Part shown: positions 10,589 to 19,680 of the stretch, piece after piece
Layout: each line of letters begins with the position of its first letter
Position numbering within the stretch: the stretch's first letter is position 1
Assembly: GCA_026399205.1 (NCBI GenBank)
Contig: JAPLRL010000034.1
Coordinates: 1 to 64,000 of the forward strand
Reading direction: 5' to 3'
Length of the DNA: 64,000 nucleotides
From: Gammaproteobacteria bacterium
Lineage (GTDB): Bacteria > Pseudomonadota > Gammaproteobacteria > Legionellales > Legionellaceae
Notes under the pieces: model-generated
The model's input: the letters and a program-made list of their open reading frames with translations, nothing else
Told to the model about the DNA's origin: nothing
Database searches by the model: none
Translations under genes and position numbers: made by a program

Positions 10589-11479
10589 TTATTTAGTGCG
10601 GCTTCTGGGCCTGGTGGTGTTTTGGTTATCAGTCTGTGTTGCTGTTGTTACTTTCGGCCCTGATCCAGTGCTGGCAGGCGCTGCCACGGCGGCTTTGGCA
10701 ATTTTATCATAACCCGTCTGAACTTCTGAAGCGCGAGAATCCTCCTTCGTTCTAGCTTCCTGCACCTGTGCTTTATAGCCCTTATATCCAGCTACACCAC
10801 CAATCCCAGTAACTAACGCTACATTAGCCGCGATAGCCGCAGTTGCCACTACATTACCCGTGGCGGCCGCACCTGCCGCCACGGCAACACCCTTTACGGC
10901 TGCACCTGCAGTGACTACATGCGATCCTGCAATCGCTAACCCACCAAGGACAGCTACACCTACGGGTGGAACAAAAACACAAACCAAGACAAGAGCTACT
11001 GCAAAAAGGGCTGCTGCAAAAATTTTCCAGTTCCTCTTAAAAAAACCAGCAGATTTGTTCGCAGCCTCTTCCGCCATATTTCCGGCTTTTTTGAATAACG
11101 CTTTTGACTCGTCTAGATTACCCTTTATGTGTGCTTCCATGCCCTGATTTGCATACCTAATAGCTTTCAGACCCTCCTGATCGCCATTTATTATCTGAGC
11201 TTTACCACAGTCATTTTGAACATGATCCATCAGCATGCAAAGGCGGTTAAAAATTTGGGACTGACCGCTTTGAAACTTAGTGTAAGTATTTCTCTCTTCT
11301 TCCGTATTAAGTTCTTTGCGAACAGCATCCTCCGTGACGTTAAGTGCTTTTACTTCTAACTCAAGATCTTTACGAAATTTCATATAAACTGGACTTGCCT
11401 TCTGCTCGTCTGTTAGCTCAGGTAGGGCTCTAAATTTCTCATTGAGAAAGTCCAATTGAGCTTTTGTTAACATACCCAT
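10589..11479 (-). CDS. Membrane protein of unknown function
   Basis: About 296 residues, no family recognised. The first 150 residues are soluble, charged and helical (LTKAQLDFLNEKFRALPELT at the start, a possible TPR-like helical pair in GNLDESKALFKKAGNMAEEA). Then come two or more hydrophobic, Ala/Gly/Val-rich segments from WKIFAAALFAVALVLVCVFV onward, and a Ser/Thr-rich polar tail ending TRPRSRTK. ATG at 11479 has GGAG nine bases upstream; ATG at 11494 overlaps that site and is less likely. The soluble head, membrane hairpin and polar tail would fit an effector inserting in host membrane, but this is speculation. Confidence 0.6.
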   Translation of the reverse strand: MGMLTKAQLDFLNEKFRALPELTDEQKASPVYMKFRKDLELEVKALNVTEDAVRKELNTEEERNTYTKFQSGQSQIFNRLCMLMDHVQNDCGKAQIINGDQEGLKAIRYANQGMEAHIKGNLDESKALFKKAGNMAEEAANKSAGFFKRNWKIFAAALFAVALVLVCVFVPPVGVAVLGGLAIAGSHVVTAGAAVKGVAVAAGAAATGNVVATAAIAANVALVTGIGGVAGYKGYKAQVQEARTKEDSRASEVQTGYDKIAKAAVAAPASTGSGPKVTTATQTDNQNTTRPRSRTK

Positions 11480-11539
11480 GACAGTTATCTCCATCCAATA
11501 ATTATAAGTCTAGTTCATGTTTATTGAATTTCAAGTTTG

Positions 11540-11664
11540 CTAGGTCGTGTTTACCTTTGCCTCAGAAGCCCGTCCGCGGGGTCTAGGATTCTTGCAACGA
11601 AGCTGGATCCCGCGGACAAGCCGCGGGACGACTGCGTCTGGGAACAAATGTAAACACGCTCTAG
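11540..11664. repeat. MITE-like inverted-repeat element
   Basis: The ends CTAGGTCGTGTTTAC and GTAAACACGCTCTAG are imperfect terminal inverted repeats around about 95 bases that hold a second GC-rich inverted repeat (CCGCGGG / CCCGCGG). Its right end supplies the TAG stop (11661-11663, minus strand) of the adjacent CoA-transferase remnant. No other full copy was seen in the window. Confidence 0.5.
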
Positions 11665-11861
11665 ATTAAGTGCAACTGCTTAGCCGCCTCGACCAGCTTA
11701 TCTCGAAAATTGGGGTGGGCTATGGAAATGAGTTGAAGCGCAGGTTCTGTTGAAGATAAACCTTTTAAATTAATCACCCCATATTCTGTTGCGACATAGT
11801 GGGTATCGATACGCAGATCTGTCACAACACTTGAAAGCTTAGGCACAACTTTAATGCCAAT
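11661..11861 (-). pseudogene. C-terminal remnant of acetyl-CoA hydrolase/CoA-transferase
   Basis: About 66 residues survive. [20 protein letters not shown] followed by LKG and [21 protein letters not shown] closely resembles the conserved C-terminus of the acetyl-CoA hydrolase / 4-hydroxybutyrate CoA-transferase family, whose members have over 400 residues. The frame is closed upstream by TGA at 11862-11864, and the catalytic glutamate region and N-terminal domain are gone. A 102-base dispersed repeat begins 16 bases upstream of the break, and a MITE-like element supplies the stop codon. Confidence 0.75.
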
Positions 11862-11877
11862 TCAGAGCAAAAAATCT

Positions 11878-11979
11878 CGCAGTATGGATGATTAGCAGTA
11901 TTCCATGCTTGTAGCTGTGTGTCGAATAATTAAATATTTAATGCCATGAGTTGATATTTATCCATCTTGATATAAAATT
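11878..11979 (-). repeat. Dispersed ~106-base repeat, copy A
   Basis: The reverse complement runs from AATTTTATATCAAGATGG to AATCATCCATACTGCG and matches the direct-repeat copies at 42014 and 44111 with few differences. It abuts the truncated CoA-transferase remnant. The element carries no obvious ORF or terminal inverted repeats. Confidence 0.85.
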
Positions 11980-12086
11980 GATGGAAAGGCAAATGTTGTC
12001 GAACTTAATGACCGAGCCTTGCTTCGGCCAGGCGCGCCTCGGGCGACACCTTAATCTGCTTTAGGTCAAGAGAGCGCTGAGCTTTT

Positions 12087-12160
12087 CCCCCTCCCCAACC
12101 CTCCCCCGCGAGGAACTTCATTATGCTGTTCAAGCTTCTAGTGCGGGAGAGGGAGTATTC
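12087..12160. repeat. Palindromic repeat, CCCTCTCCCGCGC family
   Basis: Arms CCCCCTCCCCAACCCTCCCC and GTGCGGGAGAGGGAG flank a short loop, followed by TATTCGAGCGTA, which also follows the copies at 6297 and 49648. It lies in the leader region of lepA. Confidence 0.8.
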
Positions 12161-12257
12161 GAGCGTAAAAAACTTTAGGGACGTGGCTCTGCTAAAAATA
12201 GCGAAAATCGACAAGATCAGTTAGAATCTCGCCTTTATTTAGTTTAGAAGGGGCGGC

Positions 12258-14054
12258 ATGCCTGCGCATATTCGAAATTTTTCAATCATTGCTCATATTG
12301 ATCATGGTAAATCTACGCTGGCTGATCGGTTTATTCAGCGCTGTGGTGGGCTGACCGATCGTGAAATGTCCGCGCAAGTCTTAGACTCGATGGACATTGA
12401 ACGTGAACGCGGTATTACCATTAAAGCACAGAGTGTATCGTTGCAATATCTAGCTAAAGATGGCAAAACCTATCTGTTAAACATGATTGATACCCCAGGG
12501 CACGTGGATTTTAGCTATGAAGTCTCGCGTTCTTTAGCCGCTTGCGAAGGGGCGGTGTTGGTGGTTGATGCGGGCCAAGGGGTAGAGGCGCAGACGGTTG
12601 CGGTGTGTTATACGGCGATTGATCAAGGCCTAGAAGTGTTACCGGTCTTAAACAAAATGGATTTGCCGCAGGCAGAGCCTGAGCGCGTGATTGCAGAAAT
12701 TGAAGACATCATTGGGGTAGATGCACATCATGCAATCCCTGTGAGTGCTAAAACCGGGATGGGCGTGGATGATGTGCTAGAAGCCATTGTTGCGCGTATT
12801 CCGCCCCCCGTTGGCGAGGCTACATCTGCTTTACAAGCACTCATCATTGATTCTTGGTTTGATGCTTATTTAGGGGTTGTGGTTCTGGTTCGGGTGATGA
12901 ATGGCACCTTGAAAAAAGGCGATATGATGCAGGTGATGTCGACTGGGCGCGCCTATATGGTGGACCAGGTCGGTATTTTTACACCTAAACGCACTAAAAC
13001 AGAGTCATTGTCTGCGGGTGAAGTGGGGTACGTCTTAGCAGGCATTAAAGAGATTCACGGGGCACCTGTTGGCGATACGCTGACCATAGATAAACACGCC
13101 GCACTCGAACCTTTAGCGGGGTTCAAACAAGTGAAACCCCAGGTGTATGCCGGGTTATTTCCGATCAGTGCTGATGACTTTGAAGCGTTTCGTGAGGCGT
13201 TAGATAAACTCAGTCTAAACGATGCGTCTTTGTTCTATGAGCCAGAGTCTTCAGAGGCCTTGGGTTTTGGGTTTCGTTGTGGGTTTTTGGGTATGTTGCA
13301 CATGGAAATTGTGCAAGAGCGCTTGGAGCGTGAATATCAGTTAGACCTGATTTCTACGGCGCCCACGGTGATTTATCAAATTGTAAATACCAAAGGCGAG
13401 ACGGTGATGTTAGATAATCCCTCGCAACTGCCACCGGCACAACAAGTGAAATCTTGGCGCGAGCCGATTGTGCGGGCCAATATTTTAGTGCCGCATGATC
13501 ACTTAGGCTCGGTCATGACGCTTTGCGTTGAACGCCGTGGGGTTCAGGTCAATATGATTTATAGTGGTCGACAGGTTTCTATCACTTATGACTTACCGAT
13601 GAATGAAGTCGTGTCTGATTTTTTTGATCGCTTAAAATCACTGAGTCGGGGTTATGCTTCATTAGATTATTATTTTTTACGGTTTGATGAAGCGGATTTG
13701 GTAAAAATGGACATGCTGATTAATGGCGAAAAAGTAGATGCGCTGTCGGTGATTGTGCATCGGTCGCAAGCGTATCCGCGCGGCAGGGCCATCACTGAAA
13801 AATTACGCGAACTGATTCCAAGGCAAATGTTTGATGTGGCGATTCAAGCCGCCTTAGGGAGCCATGTGTTGGCGAGGCAGACCATTAAAGCGTTGCGTAA
13901 AAATGTGACTGCAAAATGTTATGGGGGCGATATTAGTCGTAAACGTAAATTACTTGAAAAGCAAAAAGCAGGAAAAAAACGCATGAAGCGGGTCGGGCAT
14001 GTTGAAATTCCACAAGAGGCGTTTATGGCTGTGTTTAAAGCAGATAGGAAATAA
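12258..14054 (+). CDS. lepA: Elongation factor 4 (LepA)
   Basis: Ribosome-associated GTPase related to EF-G; it acts on stalled or post-translocation ribosomes and in 30S assembly. At 598 residues it has the full family length. GTPase motifs are [13 protein letters not shown] (G1, residues 12-24), DTPGHVDF (G3) and NKMD (G4). The LepA-specific C-terminal domain ends in [23 protein letters not shown] at 12258 follows AGAAGGGGCGGC. It is the first gene of a run lepA-lepB-rnc-queA-tgt*-yajC-secDF, an arrangement common in gammaproteobacteria. Confidence 0.98.
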   Translation: MPAHIRNFSIIAHIDHGKSTLADRFIQRCGGLTDREMSAQVLDSMDIERERGITIKAQSVSLQYLAKDGKTYLLNMIDTPGHVDFSYEVSRSLAACEGAVLVVDAGQGVEAQTVAVCYTAIDQGLEVLPVLNKMDLPQAEPERVIAEIEDIIGVDAHHAIPVSAKTGMGVDDVLEAIVARIPPPVGEATSALQALIIDSWFDAYLGVVVLVRVMNGTLKKGDMMQVMSTGRAYMVDQVGIFTPKRTKTESLSAGEVGYVLAGIKEIHGAPVGDTLTIDKHAALEPLAGFKQVKPQVYAGLFPISADDFEAFREALDKLSLNDASLFYEPESSEALGFGFRCGFLGMLHMEIVQERLEREYQLDLISTAPTVIYQIVNTKGETVMLDNPSQLPPAQQVKSWREPIVRANILVPHDHLGSVMTLCVERRGVQVNMIYSGRQVSITYDLPMNEVVSDFFDRLKSLSRGYASLDYYFLRFDEADLVKMDMLINGEKVDALSVIVHRSQAYPRGRAITEKLRELIPRQMFDVAIQAALGSHVLARQTIKALRKNVTAKCYGGDISRKRKLLEKQKAGKKRMKRVGHVEIPQEAFMAVFKADRK

Positions 14055-14056
14055 TC

Positions 14057-14818
14057 ATGGGTTTAATTAATTTTTCATTGATATTATCGATTTTGTCATT
14101 GTTAACAGGCGCGATTGTTTTATTAGATCGCTGTTATCTAGAGCGGCGTAGGGGCGGCAAGCCCTATGGAAAAATAGTGGAATATGCGCATTCATTTTTT
14201 CCTGTGTTTATCAGCGTGTTGGTGTTGCGTTCATTTTTGATTGAGCCTTTTCGCATTCCATCGGGATCGCTTGAGCCCACGCTGCGGGTGGGCGACTTTG
14301 TTGCGGTGAATAAATTTGCTTATGGGGTTCGTTTGCCGGTCTTTGAAAAGAAAGTCATCCCCGTGAGTGAGCCTAAAGAAGGGGATGTGGCTGTTTTTCG
14401 TTGGCCACCTGATCCGCGCTACGATTATATTAAGCGTGTGGTCGGTCGACCTGGAGATACACTGACCTATCACAACAAAGTCTTGACGGTGAATGGCGTA
14501 GAGGCCAAGCAAACATTTATTAAATATACCACCGATGAAAGCTCAGGTCGGGTCGTGTCTGAATACGAAGAGACGTTAGGCACGGTCGCGCACCGCATTT
14601 ATCTTGACGATCACATGAGTGCGCAAGATTTTACCTTGACTGTTCCTGCGCATCAGTATTTTATGATGGGCGATAATCGAGATGACAGCGCAGACAGCCG
14701 CTATTGGGGATTTGTCGATGAGTCTTTTTTAAGAGGAAAAGCGTTTCTAGTGTGGATGAGCTGGGATAGCCAAACCGTAGGTGTACGCTGGAACCGCCTA
14801 GGCCACGTGATTCATTAA
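14057..14818 (+). CDS. lepB: Signal peptidase I
   Basis: Membrane-bound Ser/Lys protease that removes signal peptides from exported proteins. It has 253 residues with two N-terminal membrane segments. The catalytic serine is S71 in IPSGSLEPTL (Leu replaces the usual Met after Ser) and the general-base lysine is K126 in YDYIKRVVGRPGD. The C-terminal box GDNRDDSADSRYWG is intact. It starts two bases after lepA. Together with the nearby secDF and yajC this covers late steps of protein export. Confidence 0.97.
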   Translation: MGLINFSLILSILSLLTGAIVLLDRCYLERRRGGKPYGKIVEYAHSFFPVFISVLVLRSFLIEPFRIPSGSLEPTLRVGDFVAVNKFAYGVRLPVFEKKVIPVSEPKEGDVAVFRWPPDPRYDYIKRVVGRPGDTLTYHNKVLTVNGVEAKQTFIKYTTDESSGRVVSEYEETLGTVAHRIYLDDHMSAQDFTLTVPAHQYFMMGDNRDDSADSRYWGFVDESFLRGKAFLVWMSWDSQTVGVRWNRLGHVIH

Positions 14819-14830
14819 GGTCAGGAGGAA

Positions 14831-15511
14831 ATGTTGCAAAAAGCGAGTGATATCACACGATTTTGTGCGCGACTGGCTTATACGTTTAAGCGCGTAGAAT
14901 TGTTACAACAAGCACTGACACATCGCAGTGTGCGCGCACTTAACAACGAGCGCTTAGAATTCTTAGGTGATTCGGTTTTAAGTTTGGTGATCACAGCCAT
15001 GTTAATAGAGCGGTTTCCCGAGCATGCTGAAGGTCGCTTGAGTCGTATGCGCGCGGTATTGGTGAGGGAAGAAACCCTTGCTGAAGTGGCCATAAAATTA
15101 GAGATTGGTGATATTGTTAAACTAGGGCCTGGAGAATTACGCTCAGGCGGGCATCGTCGAAAATCAATTTTAGCCGATGCTCTGGAAGCTGTTTTGGGGG
15201 CTATTTATTTAGACAGTGGCTTTGATGCAGTCAAAGCCGTGACGGTGCACTTGTTTGGTGATCGGTGTAACGCGCCTGATCTAGAAGAAAAAATGTTTGA
15301 TCATAAATCGTGTTTGCAGGAATATTTACAATCTAAGAAAAAGCCGTTGCCTGTGTATACCCTGACGCGAGTGACCGGCGAGCTCCATGAGCAGGTTTTT
15401 CATGTGAGCTGTGCGGTTTTAGGTATCAGTGCTGAAGGGCAAGGGCAGGGAATCAGCCGGCGTCAAGCTGAACAGGCTGCAGCGTATCAATTATTACGGC
15501 AAATCAAATAG
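14831..15511 (+). CDS. rnc: Ribonuclease III
   Basis: Double-strand-specific endoribonuclease for rRNA and mRNA processing. The 226 residues include the signature NERLEFLGDSVL near residue 38, the second acidic site DALEAVLGAIYLD, and a C-terminal double-stranded RNA binding domain (CLQEYLQSKKKPLPVY to RRQAEQAAAYQLL). AGGAGG lies directly upstream of ATG at 14831. It follows lepB as in Escherichia coli. Confidence 0.97.
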   Translation: MLQKASDITRFCARLAYTFKRVELLQQALTHRSVRALNNERLEFLGDSVLSLVITAMLIERFPEHAEGRLSRMRAVLVREETLAEVAIKLEIGDIVKLGPGELRSGGHRRKSILADALEAVLGAIYLDSGFDAVKAVTVHLFGDRCNAPDLEEKMFDHKSCLQEYLQSKKKPLPVYTLTRVTGELHEQVFHVSCAVLGISAEGQGQGISRRQAEQAAAYQLLRQIK

Positions 15512-15518
15512 GGTGTTT

Positions 15519-16535
15519 ATGCGTACAAAAGCGTTTCATTTTGATTTACCGAGTGAGCTCATTGCGCAATATCCGCTTCCCAATCGCAGCGATTCAAGAA
15601 TGCTGGTTTTTTCAAGGCAGTCTCAGACCATCAAGCATGAGCAATTTAAAGATTTATTAACGTTTTTAAAACCCGGGGATTTGCTGGTTTTTAATAACAG
15701 CAAAGTCATGCATGCACGTTTGTATGCCCAAAAACAGACAACCGGCGGTAACGTGGAGTTACTGGTTGAGCGCTGTTTATCTCCAGTTCAGTTTTTAGCT
15801 CATATTCGTGCGAGTAAAGCCCCTAAACCTGGGCAAATTTTAAATTTGTCTGATGGCACTCCGATTTGGGTTGAGGGAAAGGACGCGGGGCTCTATCAAT
15901 GTAGAGCAGAAAAACCGATTTTAGATATTTTGGACCAATTAGGGCACGTGCCTTTACCCCCTTATATTCAACGCCAAGACGAAGACCCTGATTTAACACG
16001 ATATCAAACGGTGTATGCTAAATCCGCAGGATCTGTCGCTGCACCGACCGCAGGACTCCATTTTGATAAACCTATGTTAGACGCCTTATCGCAGGCAGGA
16101 ATTCAAACCGGATTTGTGACCTTGCATGTGGGCTCGGGGACCTTTCAACCGGTGCGTACGGAGTGGATTCATGAGCATCGTATTCATTGTGAATGGTTGA
16201 GTGTTGATGAGGCGTTGTGTCAGCAAGTGAAGGCCACAAAAGCGTCAGGTGGACGCGTGATTGCGGTGGGGACCACGGCTTTACGGGCATTAGAAACGGC
16301 GTCTCAGTCTGGCGTACTGACTCCTTTTTCAGGTGATACTACGATTTTTATTTATCCTGGCTATGTGTTTAAAACGGTGCAGGGTTTATTAACAAATTTT
16401 CATTTACCTGAATCGACGTTATTGATGTTGGTGGCGGCATTTATTGGTTTTGATGAAACCATGGCCATGTATCAAGAGGCGGTTAAAGAGCGCTATCGGT
16501 TTTTTAGTTATGGTGATGTGACGTTATTGTTATAG
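15519..16535 (+). CDS. queA: S-adenosylmethionine:tRNA ribosyltransferase-isomerase
   Basis: QueA converts preQ1 in tRNA to epoxyqueuosine. The protein is about 338 residues, starting MRTKAFHFDLPSELIAQYP. The conserved HVGSGTFQPV and SVAAPTAGLHF motifs are present. A longer frame from 15429 exists but overlaps rnc and lacks conservation, so ATG at 15519, seven bases after the rnc stop, is used. QueA needs tRNA that already carries preQ1 from Tgt; the adjacent tgt homologue appears gutted, so the supply of substrate is in question. Confidence 0.95.
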   Translation: MRTKAFHFDLPSELIAQYPLPNRSDSRMLVFSRQSQTIKHEQFKDLLTFLKPGDLLVFNNSKVMHARLYAQKQTTGGNVELLVERCLSPVQFLAHIRASKAPKPGQILNLSDGTPIWVEGKDAGLYQCRAEKPILDILDQLGHVPLPPYIQRQDEDPDLTRYQTVYAKSAGSVAAPTAGLHFDKPMLDALSQAGIQTGFVTLHVGSGTFQPVRTEWIHEHRIHCEWLSVDEALCQQVKATKASGGRVIAVGTTALRALETASQSGVLTPFSGDTTIFIYPGYVFKTVQGLLTNFHLPESTLLMLVAAFIGFDETMAMYQEAVKERYRFFSYGDVTLLL

Positions 16536-16544
16536 GATATAAGT

Positions 16545-17402
16545 ATGTGGATTCCGCTGGTGAACGGGCAGCAACGTGAAATGGTGCCTTTATCGACTTG
16601 GGATAACTTAGGGTGTCGTTATATTGCCTATGCGCTCGAGCCTTTACTTGTGAAACCAGGTTTCGATATTTTATTAACACAAGCGTCGTTAGCGCACTAT
16701 GTGGGCTGGCCTCATCAGCTGATTTTAGATGTGAGGAGTTTGCAGTTCAATAAGCAGGGGGATGTGGTTGTATGTTCGCCTTTTGATGGGGCGAAGATTA
16801 AGGTGAGTAGCGATCAGTTGCGGTTATTGATTGAGTCACTGAAGCCAGATGGGGTGGTTGGGGCAATCACTGGGGCCGTTGGGATGACCACTGGATCCGT
16901 AGGGTGGGCAAAGGAGCCTTGCGATGAACCTTCAGGTTACTGCGAGTTTTCAGGGCGACGTGCCCACCACCGCTCCGAGTTACCGGTGGGCACGTCGCCC
17001 TGGGAGTATCAGCAGCCTGAAGGTTCATCGCAAGGCTCCTTTGCCCACCCTACGAGTTCCGCGCCCAATGAACGACAATTGCAAACGAGTTCCTCACTCA
17101 ATAAACAACCATTGCACACGAGTTCCACGACAGAACACTTCATCAGCGAAACCCCACTCCAAATGGCAACAAAAGGAGAAATATTCACAGACACCGCCAC
17201 CATCAATATCACCGATCCCATCCATCAAACTTCAACCGAGGTTATCCAAAAAAACTGCCGTTGTGAGGTGTGTTCCTTAGGTTTAACCAAATCTTATTTA
17301 TTTCATTTGTGGTTCCATGTGCCTGGCTTATGCCAGCGCTTTCTTGTGCAGCATAATGCAACGGTGTTTTTTGATTGTAACTCCCATCAATTGTCGCTAT
17401 GA
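16545..17402 (+). pseudogene. tgt: Degenerate tRNA-guanine transglycosylase (Tgt-like) with in-frame repeat
   Basis: This open frame of 285 residues sits where tgt belongs (queA-tgt-yajC). Residues 1-105 align by eye with the Tgt N-terminal part: LSTWDNLGCRYIAYALEPLL and VKPG correspond to the helix before HLWLRPG, and LILDVRSLQFNK corresponds to ILTDSGGFQVFS with the DSGGFQ loop mutated. A 155-base palindrome encodes residues 119-170. The C-terminus keeps the zinc site, C238, C240 and C243 in CRCEVC plus H270. The central TIM-barrel portion with the nucleophile aspartate and the GGLAVGE loop is missing. Either a pseudogene whose frame has stayed open or a non-catalytic derivative. ATG at 16545 follows a weak AGGATATAAGT leader. 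Confidence 0.7.
16899..17053. repeat. 155-base palindromic element inside the tgt-like frame
   Basis: Outer ends are GTAGGGTGGGCAAAGGAGCC and its inverted copy GGCTCCTTTGCCCACCCTAC. An inner inverted repeat (GGGCGACGTGCCCACC / GGTGGGCACGTCGCCC) surrounds the centre. The copy at 28727-28881 has the same length and the same architecture. Half copies are at 24256 and 49557. The reading frame passes through all 155 bases without a stop. Confidence 0.92.
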
Positions 17403-17432
17403 TTCCTTCTTTCTTAAATGAGTGGAGGGATG

Positions 17433-17765
17433 ATGTCATTTTTTATTAACGACGCGTTTGCCGCAAATGCAGCGGCTTCACAAGGTGATAATATTTATTC
17501 ATTTGTCATGGTGGCCATGATTTTTGCTTTATTTTATTTCATGCTGATTCGCCCACAAAGTCAAAAAGCAAAAGCTCAGCGCGCGCTGATTGAATCGTTA
17601 AAAAAAGGCGATGAAGTGATGTTGAGTGCTGGTATGCTCGGGAAAATTATCGCGATTGATGATCAACATGTGAAAGTATGTATTGCACAAGGGTGTGACA
17701 TCATGGCGCAACGTCAAGCGGTGAGCGCTATTTTACCAAAAGGGACGTTAAAAACAATCGATTAA
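17433..17765 (+). CDS. yajC: Sec translocase accessory subunit YajC
   Basis: Small inner-membrane partner of SecDF. About 110 residues: an N-terminal membrane helix (FVMVAMIFALFYFMLIRPQS) and a soluble domain with GDEVMLSAGMLGKIIAIDD, the family signature. ATG at 17433 lies five bases behind GGAGG; ATGs at 17418 and 17430 are alternatives. It is followed at once by secD and secF, the standard order. Confidence 0.93.
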   Translation: MSFFINDAFAANAAASQGDNIYSFVMVAMIFALFYFMLIRPQSQKAKAQRALIESLKKGDEVMLSAGMLGKIIAIDDQHVKVCIAQGCDIMAQRQAVSAILPKGTLKTID

Positions 17766-17779
17766 TCACAAGGTGATCT

Positions 17780-19657
17780 ATGCAGGGACAGTTTTCGATT
17801 TTGAAAAATAGTATATTGGTTGCGCTTTTTGGCTTGGCTTTGTTATACGCCATTCCCAATTTGTACAGTGAAGATCCGGTGATTCAAGTTTCGAGTACGC
17901 AGGCTAACCAAGTGATTTCGCCGCCTGTGGTACAAGCGCTGCAAACTGCCCTGCATAAACAAGGGATTGCCTATACCGGGATGGAAACCTCACCACAAGG
18001 CCTGGTTTTTCGCTTTCATTCAACCGATCAACAGCTTTTAGCGTTTGATATTGCGAAAGAGCAATTAGGCGACACCTATACTGTTGCGCTGAATCTAGAA
18101 CCCGCAACCCCACAATGGATGCGTCGTTTGGGCGCAGAGCCAATGAAGCAAGGGTTAGACTTGCGTGGTGGGGTACACTTTTTGTTGGAAGTAGATGTCG
18201 ATAGCGTGATTGCGCGTCGTTATGATGGTCTGATGAAAGGCATTGGGCATTTATTACGGGACAATAAAATCCGCTATACGGGCCTTAGGCGCACCGCAGA
18301 CCAGGGTGTCGAGGTTCAGTTTAAAGATGAGGCCTCTGAACAAAAAGCACTGGAATTAATCAATAAAGAATACACTCATTTTTTGATTACGCATACGCCC
18401 GTCAATGGCGCGAATTTTACCTATTCTATGTATCTCAAATTATCGCCTATTGAAATGAACGAAATTCGGCAAAACACCATTGATCAGACCATGGGTATTT
18501 TACGTAATCGTGTGAACGAACTGGGTGTCGGTGAAGCGGTTGTGCAACAACAAGGTGCAACCAGAATCGGTGTGGAATTACCAGGAATTCAAGACGCGGT
18601 TCGTGCAAAACAAATTTTGGGCGGAACGGCAACTTTAGCGTTTTATATGGTGGATCAAGAGCACGATCCTGTGGTTGCCATGCGTAATGGCATTGTTCCG
18701 TTTCAGAGTAAATTATATAAAATGGAGGGGCAGCCCATTTTATTAAAACGCCAAGTGGTGTTAAGTGGTGACTCCATTACCAGCGCGATGTCTAGCTATG
18801 ATCAACAATCTGCAACGCCTGCTGTTCATATCGAATTAGGCGGTGGCGGAGAACAATTTTTCACTAAAGTCACGCGAGAGAATATTGGAAAACGCATGGC
18901 GATTGTTTATGTTGAAACCAAAACAGTCATTCATAAAAAAGCAGGTGTTGAGACTCGGGAAACCCATCGTGAAGAGCGTGTGATTAGCGCGCCCGTGATT
19001 CAATCTGTTTTAGGCAATAGTTTTCAAATCACAGGCTTACACGATATTCAAGAAGCCAGTGATTTAGCGCTGTTGTTGCGAGCAGGGGCATTGCCCGCAC
19101 CGACTTACCCTATCGAAGAGTTAACCGTTGGGCCGTCTTTAGGGAAAGAAAATATTCATCGCGGAATGATTTCTCTTGAAGTGGGGATGGGGATTATCAT
19201 TATTGTCATGCTACTTTATTATCATTTTTTTGGATTGGTTGCGAATATTGCTTTATTCTTAAACCTGATTTTTTTGAGTGCGCTGATGTCGCTGATAGGC
19301 GCGACACTGACGCTACCAGGGATTGCAGCTTTTGTTCTGACGGTCGGGGTGGCTGTTGATGCGAACGTGCTCATTAATGAACGCATACGTGAAGAGTTGC
19401 GCTTAGGTGTGTCGCCACTCATGGCGATTCAAGCAGGCTATGAGCGGGCGTTTTCCACCATTCTTGACTCTAACCTCACGACCTTAATTGTGGGCTTGGT
19501 GTTGTTTGCTATTGGTAGTGGTCCGGTGAGAGGGTTTGCGGTTACTTTATGTTTAGGCTTATTGACCTCAATGCTTACGAGCATTACCTATACAAGAGCC
19601 ATCGTGAACGCGATGTACGGACATCGACAAGTTAAAGCGCTCTCAATTGGGATTTAG
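17780..19657 (+). CDS. secD: Protein translocase subunit SecD
   Basis: RND-family membrane protein which, with SecF, uses the proton gradient to pull exported proteins through SecYEG. 625 residues with the family layout: one N-terminal membrane helix, large periplasmic P1 and head domains including GLDLRGGVHFLLEVD and GIRN-like LRNRVNELGVGEAVVQQQG, then five C-terminal membrane helices with DANVLINERIREELR. It lies 14 bases after yajC. The gene is complete, with nothing unusual. Confidence 0.97.
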   Translation: MQGQFSILKNSILVALFGLALLYAIPNLYSEDPVIQVSSTQANQVISPPVVQALQTALHKQGIAYTGMETSPQGLVFRFHSTDQQLLAFDIAKEQLGDTYTVALNLEPATPQWMRRLGAEPMKQGLDLRGGVHFLLEVDVDSVIARRYDGLMKGIGHLLRDNKIRYTGLRRTADQGVEVQFKDEASEQKALELINKEYTHFLITHTPVNGANFTYSMYLKLSPIEMNEIRQNTIDQTMGILRNRVNELGVGEAVVQQQGATRIGVELPGIQDAVRAKQILGGTATLAFYMVDQEHDPVVAMRNGIVPFQSKLYKMEGQPILLKRQVVLSGDSITSAMSSYDQQSATPAVHIELGGGGEQFFTKVTRENIGKRMAIVYVETKTVIHKKAGVETRETHREERVISAPVIQSVLGNSFQITGLHDIQEASDLALLLRAGALPAPTYPIEELTVGPSLGKENIHRGMISLEVGMGIIIIVMLLYYHFFGLVANIALFLNLIFLSALMSLIGATLTLPGIAAFVLTVGVAVDANVLINERIREELRLGVSPLMAIQAGYERAFSTILDSNLTTLIVGLVLFAIGSGPVRGFAVTLCLGLLTSMLTSITYTRAIVNAMYGHRQVKALSIGI

Positions 19658-19680
19658 AGGGCTTTCACAGGAGAAGGTAA

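Noticed and set aside
10333-10596. 87-codon open frame downstream of the deoxyribosyltransferase-like gene
   Set aside because: It only translates the 33-base tandem repeat and a CGTCATCCC palindrome (RHPERCEGS-type residues) and has no coding character.
12005-12214. 69-codon minus-strand frame before lepA
   Set aside because: Mostly repeat sequence; no family and no start signal.
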